From Pseudoruminococcus massiliensis (GTDB lineage: Bacteria; Bacillota; Clostridia; Oscillospirales; Acutalibacteraceae), in contig NZ_OLMR01000004.1 of the NCBI RefSeq assembly GCF_900291955.1, positions 5,553-69,552 of the forward strand: 64,000 bases of DNA. The letters run 5' to 3'. The notes beneath the pieces are model-generated. The model was not told the DNA's origin and searched no databases. It saw only the letters and a program-made list of their open reading frames with translations. Every line of letters starts with the position of its first letter. Position 1 is the first letter of the stretch. The position numbers were made by a program, and so were the translations under genes. Below, piece by piece: positions 52,801 to 63,510 of this stretch.

Positions 52801-52979
52801 TTTTAATTATCCCCCTATTTTTGATTCTTTCTATATTTACCTCGTTATTATAACAGTAAACATAATAAATTGAAAGCATAAAACTGAAAAATCACTTGCA
52901 AAAATAGATATAAGTGTAATGCTATGACCTATTTATTCTGAATAGTAATGAATGTAGAAATTAATTAAAGGAACGAATG

Positions 52980-53015
52980 AACTAAGCTTTAAGTGTCTTG
53001 GAGAGATTTGTCAAC
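52980..53015. repeat. Decayed fragment of the composite repeat family
   Basis: ACTAAGCTTTAAGTGTCTTGG then AGAGATTTGTCAAC resembles the spacer CTAAACTTTAAGTGTCTTGG plus GAAAGATTACTAAC in repeat R11. The rest of 52801-53062 is AT-rich and shows nothing else. Confidence 0.5.
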
Positions 53016-53062
53016 TTTTTTCAAAAAATTCCCTCGTTTATAAATCGTTTACAATTTAGGTG

Positions 53063-53091
53063 TTGACATTTGAGGGGAATGGTGGTAAATT
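53063..53091 (+). promoter_or_regulatory. Promoter of the hrcA-grpE-dnaK operon
   Basis: Perfect TTGACA, 17-base spacer, TAAATT, immediately followed by the CIRCE operator. Confidence 0.65.
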
Positions 53092-53101
53092 TATATATAG
53101 A

Positions 53102-53128
53102 TTAGCACTCAAGGCACAAGAGTGCTAA
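53102..53128. promoter_or_regulatory. CIRCE operator
   Basis: Exact TTAGCACTC - 9 bases - GAGTGCTAA, the consensus HrcA binding site. HrcA bound here blocks the adjacent promoter, and heat relieves it. Confidence 0.97.
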
Positions 53129-53167
53129 TGAAGTAAATAATTCTTAATTGTGCAAGAGGTGATTGAT

Positions 53168-54196
53168 ATGCAGCCTGCAATCAGAAAGCTGAAAATTCTT
53201 GAGGCTATTGTAGATTCGTATATCGGCACTGGCGAGCCAGTTGGTTCAAAAACACTTTGTGACGGACTTGATTTCAATGTTTCGTCCGCAACAATCCGAA
53301 ATGATATGTCAGAGCTTTCTGAGCTTGGCTTGCTCACACAGCCTCATACATCTTCGGGCAGAGTGCCAACAAATCTTGGTTATAGAATTTATGTAGATAA
53401 GCTTATGAGCGTTAAGCCTGTAAGCCCGAAAGAACAAGGAGCTATCAAAGCTTCACTTTTACTCCACTCGGATGCTCCTGAACACCTCCTCAGCGAGGCG
53501 GCACAGATTCTTTCGGATATTACAAGATATGCCGCCGTTGTAACATCTCCACCTGCTGACAGAGCGTATGTCAAACGGATTAAATTCGTTCAGACAGGCA
53601 ATCACACAGCTATGGCTGTGTTGATAACCTCAACAGGTATGGTAAGAACAAGGCTTTTCAGATGTGATTTTGTTGTTAATGACGAGGTTCTAAGCCTTTT
53701 CGATAATGCCTTGAATGATAAGCTTCAGGGTACAATGCTTGTAGATGTTACACCTGCATTTATACAGTCGGCTGCAATTTCGCTTGGTGAGCTTTCTATG
53801 ATTGTTCCGAATGCACTGATTGCTATTCATGATGCGGCGAAAGATGCCGCAACTACGAATATAGCTCTTGAGGGACAAAGCAAATTGCTTTTCCTGCCAG
53901 AGTTCAGCTTTGAAAGTGCAAGACAGACGGTCGATTTTCTTAACCGAACAAACGATATTACAAAGCTGTTGAATGAAGGCGATGAGCCTACAAGGGTTCT
54001 TATCGGCGAAGAAACTAAGATACCTGAGCTTTCGGAGGCGAGCGTGATTATATCGAAATATAATGTTTCAGATGTATGCTCGGGTGCGATAGCGGTAATA
54101 GGTCCTACAAGAATGAATTATTCAAAAACTATAGCGAATACAGAATATCTTGCTGACACTGTGGGAACAATGTTGAGCGGAATTCTTAATGGATAG
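53168..54196 (+). CDS. hrcA: Heat-inducible transcription repressor HrcA
   Basis: 342 residues from the ATG at 53168, which follows GAGGTGATTGAT; an in-frame GTG six codons earlier precedes that site. N-terminal winged helix (KLKILEAIVDSYIGTGEPVGSKTL, VSSATIRNDMSELSELGLLTQPHTSSGRVPT) and the HrcA-specific C-terminal domain (STGMVRTRLFRCD, KYNVSDVCSGAIAVIGPTRMNYSKTI). It represses its own operon through the CIRCE element 40 bases upstream; GroE normally tunes its activity. Confidence 0.97.
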   Translation: MQPAIRKLKILEAIVDSYIGTGEPVGSKTLCDGLDFNVSSATIRNDMSELSELGLLTQPHTSSGRVPTNLGYRIYVDKLMSVKPVSPKEQGAIKASLLLHSDAPEHLLSEAAQILSDITRYAAVVTSPPADRAYVKRIKFVQTGNHTAMAVLITSTGMVRTRLFRCDFVVNDEVLSLFDNALNDKLQGTMLVDVTPAFIQSAAISLGELSMIVPNALIAIHDAAKDAATTNIALEGQSKLLFLPEFSFESARQTVDFLNRTNDITKLLNEGDEPTRVLIGEETKIPELSEASVIISKYNVSDVCSGAIAVIGPTRMNYSKTIANTEYLADTVGTMLSGILNG

Positions 54197-54210
54197 AGAG
54201 GAGAATTATC

Positions 54211-54792
54211 TTGCCAAAGAAAGATACGACTGCGGAAGATACAACTTCCGAAACTGTAAACGAGGCTGAAGCCTCCGAAACAGAAAAGAAAGATGAAAAA
54301 ACAAAGAAGAAATCCTCCAAAGGCTCAAAATCTCAGAAGACTAAATATGAGGAGGAAATCAACGGCTTAAAGGAAGAGCTTGATAAGCAGAAGGAAATCT
54401 TTATGAGAACTGCCGCTGAGTATGATAATTACAGAAAGCGTACTGAGCGTGAGAAATCAAACATCTATAATGATGCGACAGCAGCCGCAATAAAGACTAT
54501 ACTTCCTGTTCTTGATAGCCTTGAAAGAGCTATTGAAGCATTAAATGGTGCTGATGATGAGCATACTAAGGGTATGACAATGATTATGGCTCAGATGCAG
54601 GATTCACTCAAGAAGCTGAATGTTGAGGAATATGGTGCAAGAGGTGACGAATTCAATCCTGAAATTCATAATGCTGTTGCACAGGTTGAGGATTCAGAGC
54701 TTGAAGAAAATCAGATTGCAGTAGTATTCCAAAAGGGCTATAAAATTGGCGATAAAATCATTCGCCACGCAATGGTTCAAGTTGTTTGTTAG
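54211..54792 (+). CDS. grpE: Nucleotide exchange factor GrpE
   Basis: 193 residues, TTG start after GAGGAG. The N-terminal third is a charged, low-complexity region (Lys/Glu/Thr/Ser). A long coiled coil follows (KYEEEINGLKEELDKQKEIFMRTAAEYDNYRKR) and the C-terminal beta domain FNPEIHNAVAQVE, VFQKGYKIGDKIIRHAMVQV. It opens the DnaK nucleotide site. Between its stop and dnaK lies repeat R9. Confidence 0.95.
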   Translation: MPKKDTTAEDTTSETVNEAEASETEKKDEKTKKKSSKGSKSQKTKYEEEINGLKEELDKQKEIFMRTAAEYDNYRKRTEREKSNIYNDATAAAIKTILPVLDSLERAIEALNGADDEHTKGMTMIMAQMQDSLKKLNVEEYGARGDEFNPEIHNAVAQVEDSELEENQIAVVFQKGYKIGDKIIRHAMVQVVC

Positions 54793-54810
54793 TCAGTAGC
54801 AAATTGACAG

Positions 54811-54944
54811 TTAAAAGTTTTGCTCAAGCTTTTTCAAAAGCTTGTAGTTTCCAAAGGCAAAGCCTTTGGTCGCTCTCCGCAGAGAGCGAAATACCTTTGG
54901 GCGAAGCCCAACACTTGTTTCTTCAAGGGCGAACAAAGTTCGCC
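54811..54944. repeat. Composite hairpin repeat R9 inside the dnaK operon
   Basis: AAGCTTTTTCAAAAGCTT, CCAAAGGCAAAGCCTTTGG, GCTCTCCGCAGAGAGC, TTGGGCGAAGCCCAA and GGGCGAACAAAGTTCGCC. It occupies most of the 194-base gap between grpE and dnaK. Confidence 0.87.
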
Positions 54945-54965
54945 AAACTAAAATTTAAAAAATAA

Positions 54966-56834
<1,869 letters not shown>

Positions 56835-57077
56835 TTCAATTACACGAAATCCTCTCTTAAATATATTTTAGTGCAGAGCGGGCAGGGCGGTTTTATGCTC
56901 TGCTCGCCTTGTGCTGAATGAGGGGAAATACTTATCCGTATTTGCAGTAAAAGAATTATATCTGAATCGGATTATTTGATTTAATATATTCCAGTTAAAA
57001 GTTCATTACTGCGGATAAATCCTATGACAGAAGCACTCCGCCCACTGCAAAAAGTTCACTATATTCCATGAAACTGA
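56835..57077 (+). other. dnaK-dnaJ intergenic region
   Basis: About 240 bases with no gene. One imperfect hairpin lies at 56873-56903 (GCAGAGC/GCTCTGC around a GC-rich interior) without a T-run. It could be an mRNA 3' structure of dnaK, but I see no clear terminator. Confidence 0.45.
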
Positions 57078-57106
57078 TTGAAAAATAGTTTTAATTATTA
57101 TATAAT
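57078..57106 (+). promoter_or_regulatory. Separate promoter of dnaJ
   Basis: TTGAAA, 17-base spacer, perfect TATAAT, 46 bases before the dnaJ start. No second CIRCE is seen, so dnaJ may have a heat-independent supply. Confidence 0.6.
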
Positions 57107-57151
57107 GATATGCAGTGTTTTGTGCTTTAATTTTTACTGAGGTGATAATCG

Positions 57152-58300
57152 TTGGCAGATAAGAGAGATTATTACGAAGTTCTCGAAATTCAAAAGGGTG
57201 CTTCTGATGATGAAATAAAAAAAGCTTATAGAAAGCTTGCAAAAAAATATCATCCCGACCTTAATCCTGATAATAAGGAAGCCGAGATGAAGTTTAAGGA
57301 AGTAAATGAGGCCTATGAGGTTCTTTCCGATAAGGAAAAGCGTGCTCGCTATGACCGCTTTGGCTTTGCAGGTGTTGACTCAAGCTATGGAGCAGGTGCA
57401 GCATCAGGTGGTGGAAGTCCGTTTGGTCAGGATATAGACCTCGGCGATATATTCAATAGCTTCTTTGGCGGTTTTGGCGGTGGAAGGTCGCAAAGCTCCG
57501 CTAATGCTCCAAGGCGAGGAGCAGATACAGAGGTTTCTGTTACTATCTCCTTTGAGGAGGCAGCTAAGGGCTGTAAGAAAGAGGTTTCTTATCAGAATAT
57601 AGAGGTTTGTAAGGATTGTTCGGGTACAGGTGCTCAAAAGGGTACTTCTCCTAAATCTTGCCCAGCTTGTGGTGGCTCTGGTCAGGTTAAGATTAGCCAG
57701 CGTACTCCGTTTGGCGTAATTCAGACCTCAAGAAGCTGTGATAGATGTAAGGGACGAGGAAAGATTATCGAAACTCCTTGCAGAACTTGTTCTGGTACAG
57801 GCAGAGTTCGTACAAAGCGTACAGTTTCGGTTAATATTCCGGCTGGTATCAATAACGACCAGGTTCTTAATGTTGGTGGTCACGGCAATAGCGGTATAAA
57901 TGGTGGTCCATCAGGTGACCTTCATGTTTATATCAATGTTCGTCCTCACCCGATTTACGAACGCAAGGGTGACGATGTCTGGTGCGAAATTCCGCTTACA
58001 TTTGCACAGGCTGCCCTTGGACACGAGGTTACAGTTCCTACTCTTGATGGCAAAGTTACTTATTCAGTTCACGAAGGAACACAGCCAGGCGATATTTTCA
58101 AGCTAAAGGGTAAGGGTATACCACATCTTAACACAAGGGGCAGAGGTGACCAATATGTAAGGGTTACTATTGAAGTTCCTAAGAATCTAAACCAAAAGCA
58201 GAAAGACCTTATCAAGGAATTTGATGCGGCGGCAGATGAAAAGAATTATCAAAAACGCAAAGGCTTCTTTGAAAAGCTAAAAGAACTTTTTGAGGACTAA
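57152..58300 (+). CDS. dnaJ: Chaperone DnaJ (Hsp40)
   Basis: 382 residues, TTG start after GAGGTG. J-domain with the HPD motif (KKYHPDLNP), a Gly/Phe-rich linker with Ser ([16 protein letters not shown]), four zinc-finger repeats [24 protein letters not shown] and CRTCSGTG, and the C-terminal substrate domain ([20 protein letters not shown]). A full type I DnaJ. The stop is followed almost directly by repeat R10. Confidence 0.97.
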   Translation: MADKRDYYEVLEIQKGASDDEIKKAYRKLAKKYHPDLNPDNKEAEMKFKEVNEAYEVLSDKEKRARYDRFGFAGVDSSYGAGAASGGGSPFGQDIDLGDIFNSFFGGFGGGRSQSSANAPRRGADTEVSVTISFEEAAKGCKKEVSYQNIEVCKDCSGTGAQKGTSPKSCPACGGSGQVKISQRTPFGVIQTSRSCDRCKGRGKIIETPCRTCSGTGRVRTKRTVSVNIPAGINNDQVLNVGGHGNSGINGGPSGDLHVYINVRPHPIYERKGDDVWCEIPLTFAQAALGHEVTVPTLDGKVTYSVHEGTQPGDIFKLKGKGIPHLNTRGRGDQYVRVTIEVPKNLNQKQKDLIKEFDAAADEKNYQKRKGFFEKLKELFED

Positions 58301-58304
58301 GTGT

Positions 58305-58660
58305 GCGGTGGCGAGCCGCCACTCCCAAGACGCGGAATCGCTCGACAAGTCTCGCTCGGTGTGGATAAGGGAAGATAGTTGACGCGGTGCGTGACCGCAC
58401 AGGACAAGACGCGGAATCGCTCGGCTTTGCCTTGCTCGGTGTGGATAAGGGAAGATAGTTGACGCGGTCGAAGTAATTACCAATGAGTTACCGATTAGCT
58501 AACAAGGCTTTTCTAAGATAATTAAAAGTTTTGCTCAAGCTTTTTCAAAAGCTTGCGGTTTCCAAAGGCGGAGCCTTTGGTGGGTTTTAAGGGCAACGCC
58601 CTTAACATTCTTTGCCCCTAAAGGGCGGACAAAGTCCGCCCTTATTGACCGATGTTGCTA
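58305..58660. repeat. Composite hairpin repeat R10a with internal tandem duplication
   Basis: Starts GCGGTGGCGAGCCGCC. The block from GACGCGGAATCGCTCG through GTGTGGATAAGGGAAGATAG to TTGACGCGGT occurs twice in tandem (about 58330-58388 and 58410-58468), separated by the palindrome GTGCGTGACCGCAC. Then AAGCTTTTTCAAAAGCTT, CCAAAGGCGGAGCCTTTGG, TAAGGGCAACGCCCTTA and GGGCGGACAAAGTCCGCCC follow. Confidence 0.88.
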
Positions 58661-58689
58661 TCAAAAGAAATTTTAATAGTTTAAACATA

Positions 58690-58735
58690 AAAACACACAG
58701 CTCTATTTTTCTGAGCTGTGTGTTTTGTTTTTATC
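58690..58735. terminator. Strong bidirectional terminator
   Basis: 14-bp stem AAAACACACAGCTC/GAGCTGTGTGTTTT followed by GTTTTT. It separates repeats R10a and R10b; not itself part of the repeat family. Confidence 0.85.
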
Positions 58736-58751
58736 AGTAATAAACTGCTGA

Positions 58752-59172
58752 ATGGGCGAATAAAGTTCGCAGATATTGACTAATATTGCTGACAAAAGAA
58801 ATTTAGGGGCGAACTTAGTTCGCCCCTAAGGGGGTAAGAAAGGTTAAGGGCTTCGCCCTTAAAACCCACCAAAGGCACCGCCTTTGGAAACTGCAAGCTT
58901 TTGAAAAAGCTTGAGCAAAACTTTTAATTGTCTAAGAGAAGCTGGTTAGCTAAGCGGTAGTTCATCGGTAGTTTCTTCAATCGCGGCAACTATCTTCCCT
59001 TATTCACACCGAGCGAGACTTGTCGAGCGATTCCGCGTCTTGACAGTGGCGGCACGCCACCGCGTCTTGGGAGCGGCGGCTCGCCGCCTTGAGCAAAACT
59101 TTTAATTGTCTAAGAGAAGCTGGTTAGCTAAGCGGTAGTTTCTTCAACTGTGGCTCGCTGTCTTGAGTGAAC
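58752..59172. repeat. Composite hairpin repeat R10b
   Basis: Right-arm orientation: GGGGCGAACTTAGTTCGCCC, TAAGGGCTTCGCCCTTA, CCAAAGGCACCGCCTTTGG, AAGCTTTTGAAAAAGCTT, then the GCGATTCCGCGTCTTG module, an inserted GTGGCGGCACGCCAC with a second GCGTCTTG, GGCGGCTCGCCGCC, and a second copy of the AACTTTTAATTGTCTAAGAG spacer. No gene seen. Confidence 0.87.
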
Positions 59173-59181
59173 TTTCGTTGA

Positions 59182-60342
59182 TTACGCTTTTTCGCCAACT
59201 ATAAATTCTATTTCGGGGTGCATTTCTTTAAGCGTTTTTATAACAGTTTCCTTAGCTTTTGCATGAGATATTGGGTCTATTTCATTATGAAAGCTCAAGT
59301 CAAAAAGAATATAAGTTTTCGCATAACCCTTTGTTACGCGGAAATGCTTGACGGAAATTAGCTGGTCAATAGCTTTTACGGATTTCAGTACATCTGTATA
59401 TATCGGTGTGGTTATCTTTCGGTCAACTTCAATCGGGTCTGCATGAATTGTAATTTCACAGCCGAATTTTGTATGAATTTTATCTTCAAGCTCATCAACA
59501 ATATTGTGTGCAGTCATAAGGTCTATGTTAGCAGGAAGTTCAGCGTGGAGTGAAGCAACTATATGTGTTGCACCATAGCTATGCACGAGAACATCGTGCA
59601 AACCAAGAACTCTTTCATCATTGAGGACAGTCTTTTCAATTTCAGCAACAAATTCGCTATCAGGAGCTTCACCGATAAGTGGATTGAGGGATTCTGCAGC
59701 ACTCTTAAAGCCAGTCACAATGACAAAGCAAGCAACAATTATTCCAATGTAGGCATCAAGGTTTATACCTGTAAGCATACCAATAACAACTCCGATTATG
59801 ACGGAGGAGGTTGCTATGCAATCGCTGAGGGAATCTATTGATGTTGCGTGCAAGGCAGAAGAATTGAGCTTTTTGCTGAGCTTTCTGTTGAATAGAGACA
59901 TCCACAGCTTAACCAAAATAGAGAATATCAAGACAATGATTGATATAATGTTAAAGTCGATTTCTGATGGATTTATTGCAGTGTCAATAGATGAGCGGAA
60001 AAGTTCAACTCCGACAAGCATAATAACAAGCGAGATAAGCAGACCTGTGATATATTCGATTCTGCCGTGACCATAGGGGTGCTCCTGGTCGGCGGATTTT
60101 CCAGCCATTTTAAAGCCAACAAGGGTTATAACTGATGAGGCTGCATCTGTGAGGTTATTTATAGCATCAGCGGTTATAGATATAGCACCTGTTAAGATAC
60201 CTGTAATAAGCTTTGAAATGCAGAGAATTATATTACATATTATTCCGACAATTCCTGCCATAGCTCCATATGAACGCCGAACTACACGATTGTTTATATT
60301 TTCGCTGTCTTTGATAAAAGTCCGAATCAAAAAATCTGTCAT
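59182..60342 (-). CDS. Cation diffusion facilitator family transporter
   Basis: 386 residues from the ATG at 60342, nine bases after AAGGTG. Six membrane helices with the family's ligand positions: ITADAINNLTDAASS (helix II; Asp pair, first residue not His) and LHATSIDSLSDCIATSS (helix V). The linker HPYGHGRIEYITG lies between helices II and III. Two cytoplasmic ferredoxin-like domains follow, which is longer than usual. It exports Zn2+, Mn2+ or a similar ion against H+. The ADxxxD site in place of HDxxxD points towards Mn or Fe rather than Zn (inference). Confidence 0.9.
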   Translation of the reverse strand: MTDFLIRTFIKDSENINNRVVRRSYGAMAGIVGIICNIILCISKLITGILTGAISITADAINNLTDAASSVITLVGFKMAGKSADQEHPYGHGRIEYITGLLISLVIMLVGVELFRSSIDTAINPSEIDFNIISIIVLIFSILVKLWMSLFNRKLSKKLNSSALHATSIDSLSDCIATSSVIIGVVIGMLTGINLDAYIGIIVACFVIVTGFKSAAESLNPLIGEAPDSEFVAEIEKTVLNDERVLGLHDVLVHSYGATHIVASLHAELPANIDLMTAHNIVDELEDKIHTKFGCEITIHADPIEVDRKITTPIYTDVLKSVKAIDQLISVKHFRVTKGYAKTYILFDLSFHNEIDPISHAKAKETVIKTLKEMHPEIEFIVGEKA

Positions 60343-60655
60343 AATCATTCGCACCTTGTTAATTGTATAATTTTATATTATATCATATTAAGGGGATAGA
60401 ATCAACAATCACATCGAAGATATTTTGTTTTTAGGTTTAAATATATAAATTCGAGAGAAATTAGTCTTATTTTTAAAATTGTATATAGACAAATTGCCCA
60501 ATTTATAATATAATTAGGGAAGTATAGTGTATTATGGTATGATTATGATTTAAAATAGTACATTGGGATAATTATTTAAGCTTTCTCTGTTGGTAGCTAT
60601 AAAAATGTAATTATCACTTAATTTAATGCTTCAAATCAAAGAGAGGAAAGTTAAG

Positions 60656-61156
60656 ATGGAGATTCAATTCACACCTATTGTAACACAAAAACAAGCATCG
60701 GAGCTTGCAAAGGTTGCAGAGAAAATTTATTATGATTATTATGCAGGTCTTATCGGAGAAGAAAATATTAAATATATGCTCGCAGAATATCAAACAGCTA
60801 ATTCTGTTATTGAGCAAATTAGAACTCGCAAGCATAATTATTACGAAATTTTCTGTGATGGGGAATTTTGCGGATATTTCGATATAATGTATGAAGGCAG
60901 ACGAATTATTCTTGATAAAATCTATGTTAGCAAGGAATATAGAAAAAAGGGCATAGCAAGATATGTTGTTGCACATATTGAAAAGCTTTGTCGGTCGGTT
61001 AATGCGAATAAGATTATTGTAGATATTCTTGTTAAGAATGAGGCTGCTTGTATAGCATATAAACACTTAGGCTTTGTTAAGCTTAAAGAGGGCGTTATGA
61101 CTCTCGGAAACGGTTTTCAGACAGAATATGCTGAAATGGAAAAGAAAATAAAATAA
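60656..61156 (+). CDS. GNAT family N-acetyltransferase
   Basis: 166 residues from the ATG at 60656 behind AGAGAGGAAAG. Motif A is LDKIYVSKEYRKKGIARYVVAHI and motif B ends IAYKHLGFVK. Cytosolic; substrate unknown. The N-terminus (TPIVTQKQASELAKVAEKIYYDYYAGLIGEE) resembles GNATs of the RimI-like group. A small membrane protein gene follows after 15 bases. The 310 bases before it are AT-rich; I see no repeat or RNA gene there. Confidence 0.85.
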   Translation: MEIQFTPIVTQKQASELAKVAEKIYYDYYAGLIGEENIKYMLAEYQTANSVIEQIRTRKHNYYEIFCDGEFCGYFDIMYEGRRIILDKIYVSKEYRKKGIARYVVAHIEKLCRSVNANKIIVDILVKNEAACIAYKHLGFVKLKEGVMTLGNGFQTEYAEMEKKIK

Positions 61157-61171
61157 AAATAAGGTGATTAT

Positions 61172-61522
61172 ATGGGCAAGAAGTTAAAAAACTATGTGCT
61201 TTATTTAGAAGCACTTCTTGCGGATAGGTCTAAGATAGAGGATATAGAAAAATTAAAGCACGATATTTTGTTAGAGATTGGCTTTTGGCAACACGAAAGG
61301 CTTATACATCTTCTTATAACGATATTATTTTCGCTTTTACTTATGTCGATGATAATAGTAAGCTTTTTCTATGCGACTATTCAATCGCTTGCACTGACCT
61401 TATTGCTTTTGTGCTTAGAGATTCCATATATTCGTCACTATTATATATTAGAAAATAATACTCAAAAGTTATATCGTATTTATGAGCAGTTTGCCGAGGT
61501 CGGTGGCTGTGACGAAAAATAA
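61172..61522 (+). CDS. Small two-helix membrane protein
   Basis: 116 residues, not recognised. A charged N-terminal helix (YLEALLADRSKIEDIEKLKHD) is followed by two membrane helices (about 45-65 and 68-86) and a short cytoplasmic tail. AAGGTG precedes the ATG. Co-directional with the GNAT gene, 15 bases apart, and closed by a terminator. Confidence 0.68.
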   Translation: MGKKLKNYVLYLEALLADRSKIEDIEKLKHDILLEIGFWQHERLIHLLITILFSLLLMSMIIVSFFYATIQSLALTLLLLCLEIPYIRHYYILENNTQKLYRIYEQFAEVGGCDEK

Positions 61523-61529
61523 TTTATTC

Positions 61530-61562
61530 AAAGCCGAACCTTAGATGGTTTGGCTTTTTTGT
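61530..61562 (+). terminator. Terminator of the GNAT/membrane protein pair
   Basis: Stem AAAGCCGAACC/GGTTTGGCTTT with one G-U pair, followed by TTTTTTG. Confidence 0.85.
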
Positions 61563-61639
61563 TTTTAGAAAATAAAATAATAGCTATTCAGGCTCAAATA
61601 TGTTATAATATGGGTGACGACTGGCGTGTTGTTGAGGTT

Positions 61640-62030
61640 AAGGACGGGAGGACAAAGTCCGCTCCTACGTTTAGCTAATAAACTTCCCTAAGACAGATAA
61701 AAGTTTTGCTCAAGCTTTTTCAAAAGCTTGCAGGGTTGAGGGACGGAGTCCCTCATGGGTTTTAAGGGCAACGCCCTTAAGCGGCGAGCCGTCGCCCCCA
61801 AGACGCATAATCGTTCGGCAAGCCTCACTCGACATCTGCAAGGGAAGTTTATTGCTGCGAATAAAGTAATTACCAATGAGTTACCAAAGGCTCCGCCGTA
61901 GGTGACTACCTTTGGAAACCGCAATCCTTTAAAAAGGCTTGACCTAAACTTTAAGTGTCTTGGGAAAGATTACTAACTAATCGGTAGGTCATTGGCAGTT
62001 TATTAGATAAGTGTGTTAGCAACACGCATC
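61640..62030. repeat. Composite hairpin repeat R11, rearranged
   Basis: Left-arm modules in an altered order: GGAGGACAAAGTCCGCTCC, AAGCTTTTTCAAAAGCTT, GAGGGACGGAGTCCCTC, TAAGGGCAACGCCCTTA, GCGGCGAGCCGTCGC and the GACGCATAATCGTTCGGC module. Then AAAGGCTCCGCC and CTTTGG follow, split by GTAGGTGACTAC. Several stems carry mismatches, so this copy is older. It ends at the glnA promoter. Confidence 0.82.
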
Positions 62031-62059
62031 TTGACAAATAAACCGATAGCGTATACAAT
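62031..62059 (+). promoter_or_regulatory. Promoter of glnA
   Basis: Perfect TTGACA, 17-base spacer, TACAAT, about 95 bases before the start. The -35 box lies at the end of the repeat, where other copies read CGCGTCTTG. No obvious ANTAR double hairpin is seen in the leader. Confidence 0.7.
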
Positions 62060-62154
62060 AAATAGGATATGCACACATTGATTTCATTCGGGTTTCTGCT
62101 GAGATAAGGACTTTATCTTATATGGCGGAATCTCTGAGAAAAGGAGGGGCTTGT

Positions 62155-63441
62155 TTGAAATATACTGAAAAAGAAGTTCTGCAATTTATCGAGGAAAATG
62201 ATGTTAAGTTTGTAAGGCTTATGTTTTTCGATATTTTTGGTACAACTAAAAATATTTCGATAATGGCAGATGAGCTTCCCGTTGCTTTTAAAAAGGGCGT
62301 TACCTTTAATGCTTCTGCTATTGGGGGCTTCGAAAACTTTGATGCAGACCTTGTACTTGTGCCAGACCCTGCAACACTCGCTGTCTTGCCATGGCGACCA
62401 CAGCACGGCAGGGTTGTAAGACTTTTCTGCACGATAACTTATCAGAATGGTGTGCCTTTTGATGCAGATGTCCGTATGGTACTGAAAAATGCTATGAAAA
62501 GAGCAGCATCTGTCGGTCTGACCTGTAATATCGACCTTGAATGTGAATTCTATTTATTCAAGACTGATGATGACGGCAACCCTACAAAATTGCCATATGA
62601 TAACGCAGGCTATCTCGATATTGCACCGCTTGATAAGGGTGAGAATATCCGCCGTCAGATTTGCTTCACGCTTGAGCAAATGGAGATGACTCCGCTTTCA
62701 TCTCATCATGAGAGAGGCCCTGGACAGAACGAAATCGATTTTATGTATTCTGATTCGCTAACTGCAGCTGATAACTTCTCTATGTTTAAGGCTATGGTTA
62801 AGACCATCGCAAATTCAAACGGACTTTTTGCATCATTTATGCCAAAACCGCTTGATGATAAAAACGGAAATAGTATGCACATCAATGTTATGATTGAAAG
62901 ATATGGCTATAACATATTCAAAAAGAAGGACGGCGAGCTAAATACAACAGCTGGTTACTTTATCGCAGGTGTGCTTAAAAGAATTTCTGAGATTACTGCT
63001 TTCCTTAATCCTATCGAAAACTCATATAAGCGTTTCAATACCGACCTCAAAGGTGGCAGTGTTGGCTGGGCTTACGGAAGTAATATGGATATAATAAGAG
63101 TTATTTCCTCTGAGCGTGATAATGCCAAGCTACAGGTTATTTCGCCAGACCCTGCCTGCAACCCATATCTTGCCTTTGCGTTGATAATTAACGCAGGTCT
63201 TGATGGTGTAGAGGCTCGTGAGGAGCTTCCTGCCCCTTCTGTCGGAATGAGCAAGCTTGCTTTGCCGTCATCGCTCGAATCAGCAATAAATCTTGCAGAG
63301 AAAAGCGAATTTATTAAATCAATTATTCCAGAAAAGCTTTTTGAGAGCTATATATGCCATAAGCGACAAGAGCTTGAGCTTTCTAAGAGAAGTGATGAGA
63401 TAAAGCTTGCAACAGACCACAAGTATTTTGAAATTCTATAA
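62155..63441 (+). CDS. glnA: Glutamine synthetase, type I
   Basis: 428 residues from the TTG at 62155, eight bases after AAAGGAGG; an in-frame ATG at 62122 lies before that site. It makes glutamine from glutamate, ammonia and ATP. The family landmarks are DIFGTTKNISI, LECEFYLF, HHERGPGQNEIDF, MPKPLDDKNGNSMHIN, NPIENSYKRFN and ISPDPACNPYLAFA. The length and the absence of the adenylylation Tyr loop (NLYDLPPEE) fit the Firmicute alpha type, which is feedback-inhibited rather than adenylylated. It is followed by an ANTAR regulator. Confidence 0.95.
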   Translation: MKYTEKEVLQFIEENDVKFVRLMFFDIFGTTKNISIMADELPVAFKKGVTFNASAIGGFENFDADLVLVPDPATLAVLPWRPQHGRVVRLFCTITYQNGVPFDADVRMVLKNAMKRAASVGLTCNIDLECEFYLFKTDDDGNPTKLPYDNAGYLDIAPLDKGENIRRQICFTLEQMEMTPLSSHHERGPGQNEIDFMYSDSLTAADNFSMFKAMVKTIANSNGLFASFMPKPLDDKNGNSMHINVMIERYGYNIFKKKDGELNTTAGYFIAGVLKRISEITAFLNPIENSYKRFNTDLKGGSVGWAYGSNMDIIRVISSERDNAKLQVISPDPACNPYLAFALIINAGLDGVEAREELPAPSVGMSKLALPSSLESAINLAEKSEFIKSIIPEKLFESYICHKRQELELSKRSDEIKLATDHKYFEIL

Positions 63442-63460
63442 GAAATATTTCATTTAATAC

Positions 63461-63489
63461 TTGATAGAATTATCAGGATTATGTACAAT
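63461..63489 (+). promoter_or_regulatory. Possible promoter of the ANTAR regulator
   Basis: TTGATA, 17-base spacer, TACAAT; transcription would start only about 15 bases before the TTG start codon, just ahead of GAAAGGG. Confidence 0.5.
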
Positions 63490-63510
63490 AGATAGAAAGG
63501 GTGTCGGCAC

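Noticed and set aside
56873-56903. Terminator after dnaK
   Set aside because: The hairpin is imperfect with a large interior and no T-run, so termination here is not supported.
61688-61924. Open frames inside the repeats (also 20096-20311, 34332-34544 and 58212-58483) giving RARLVER...LG-type peptides
   Set aside because: They recur only because the repeat recurs, they change frame between copies, and none has a ribosome site. They are readings of the hairpin modules.
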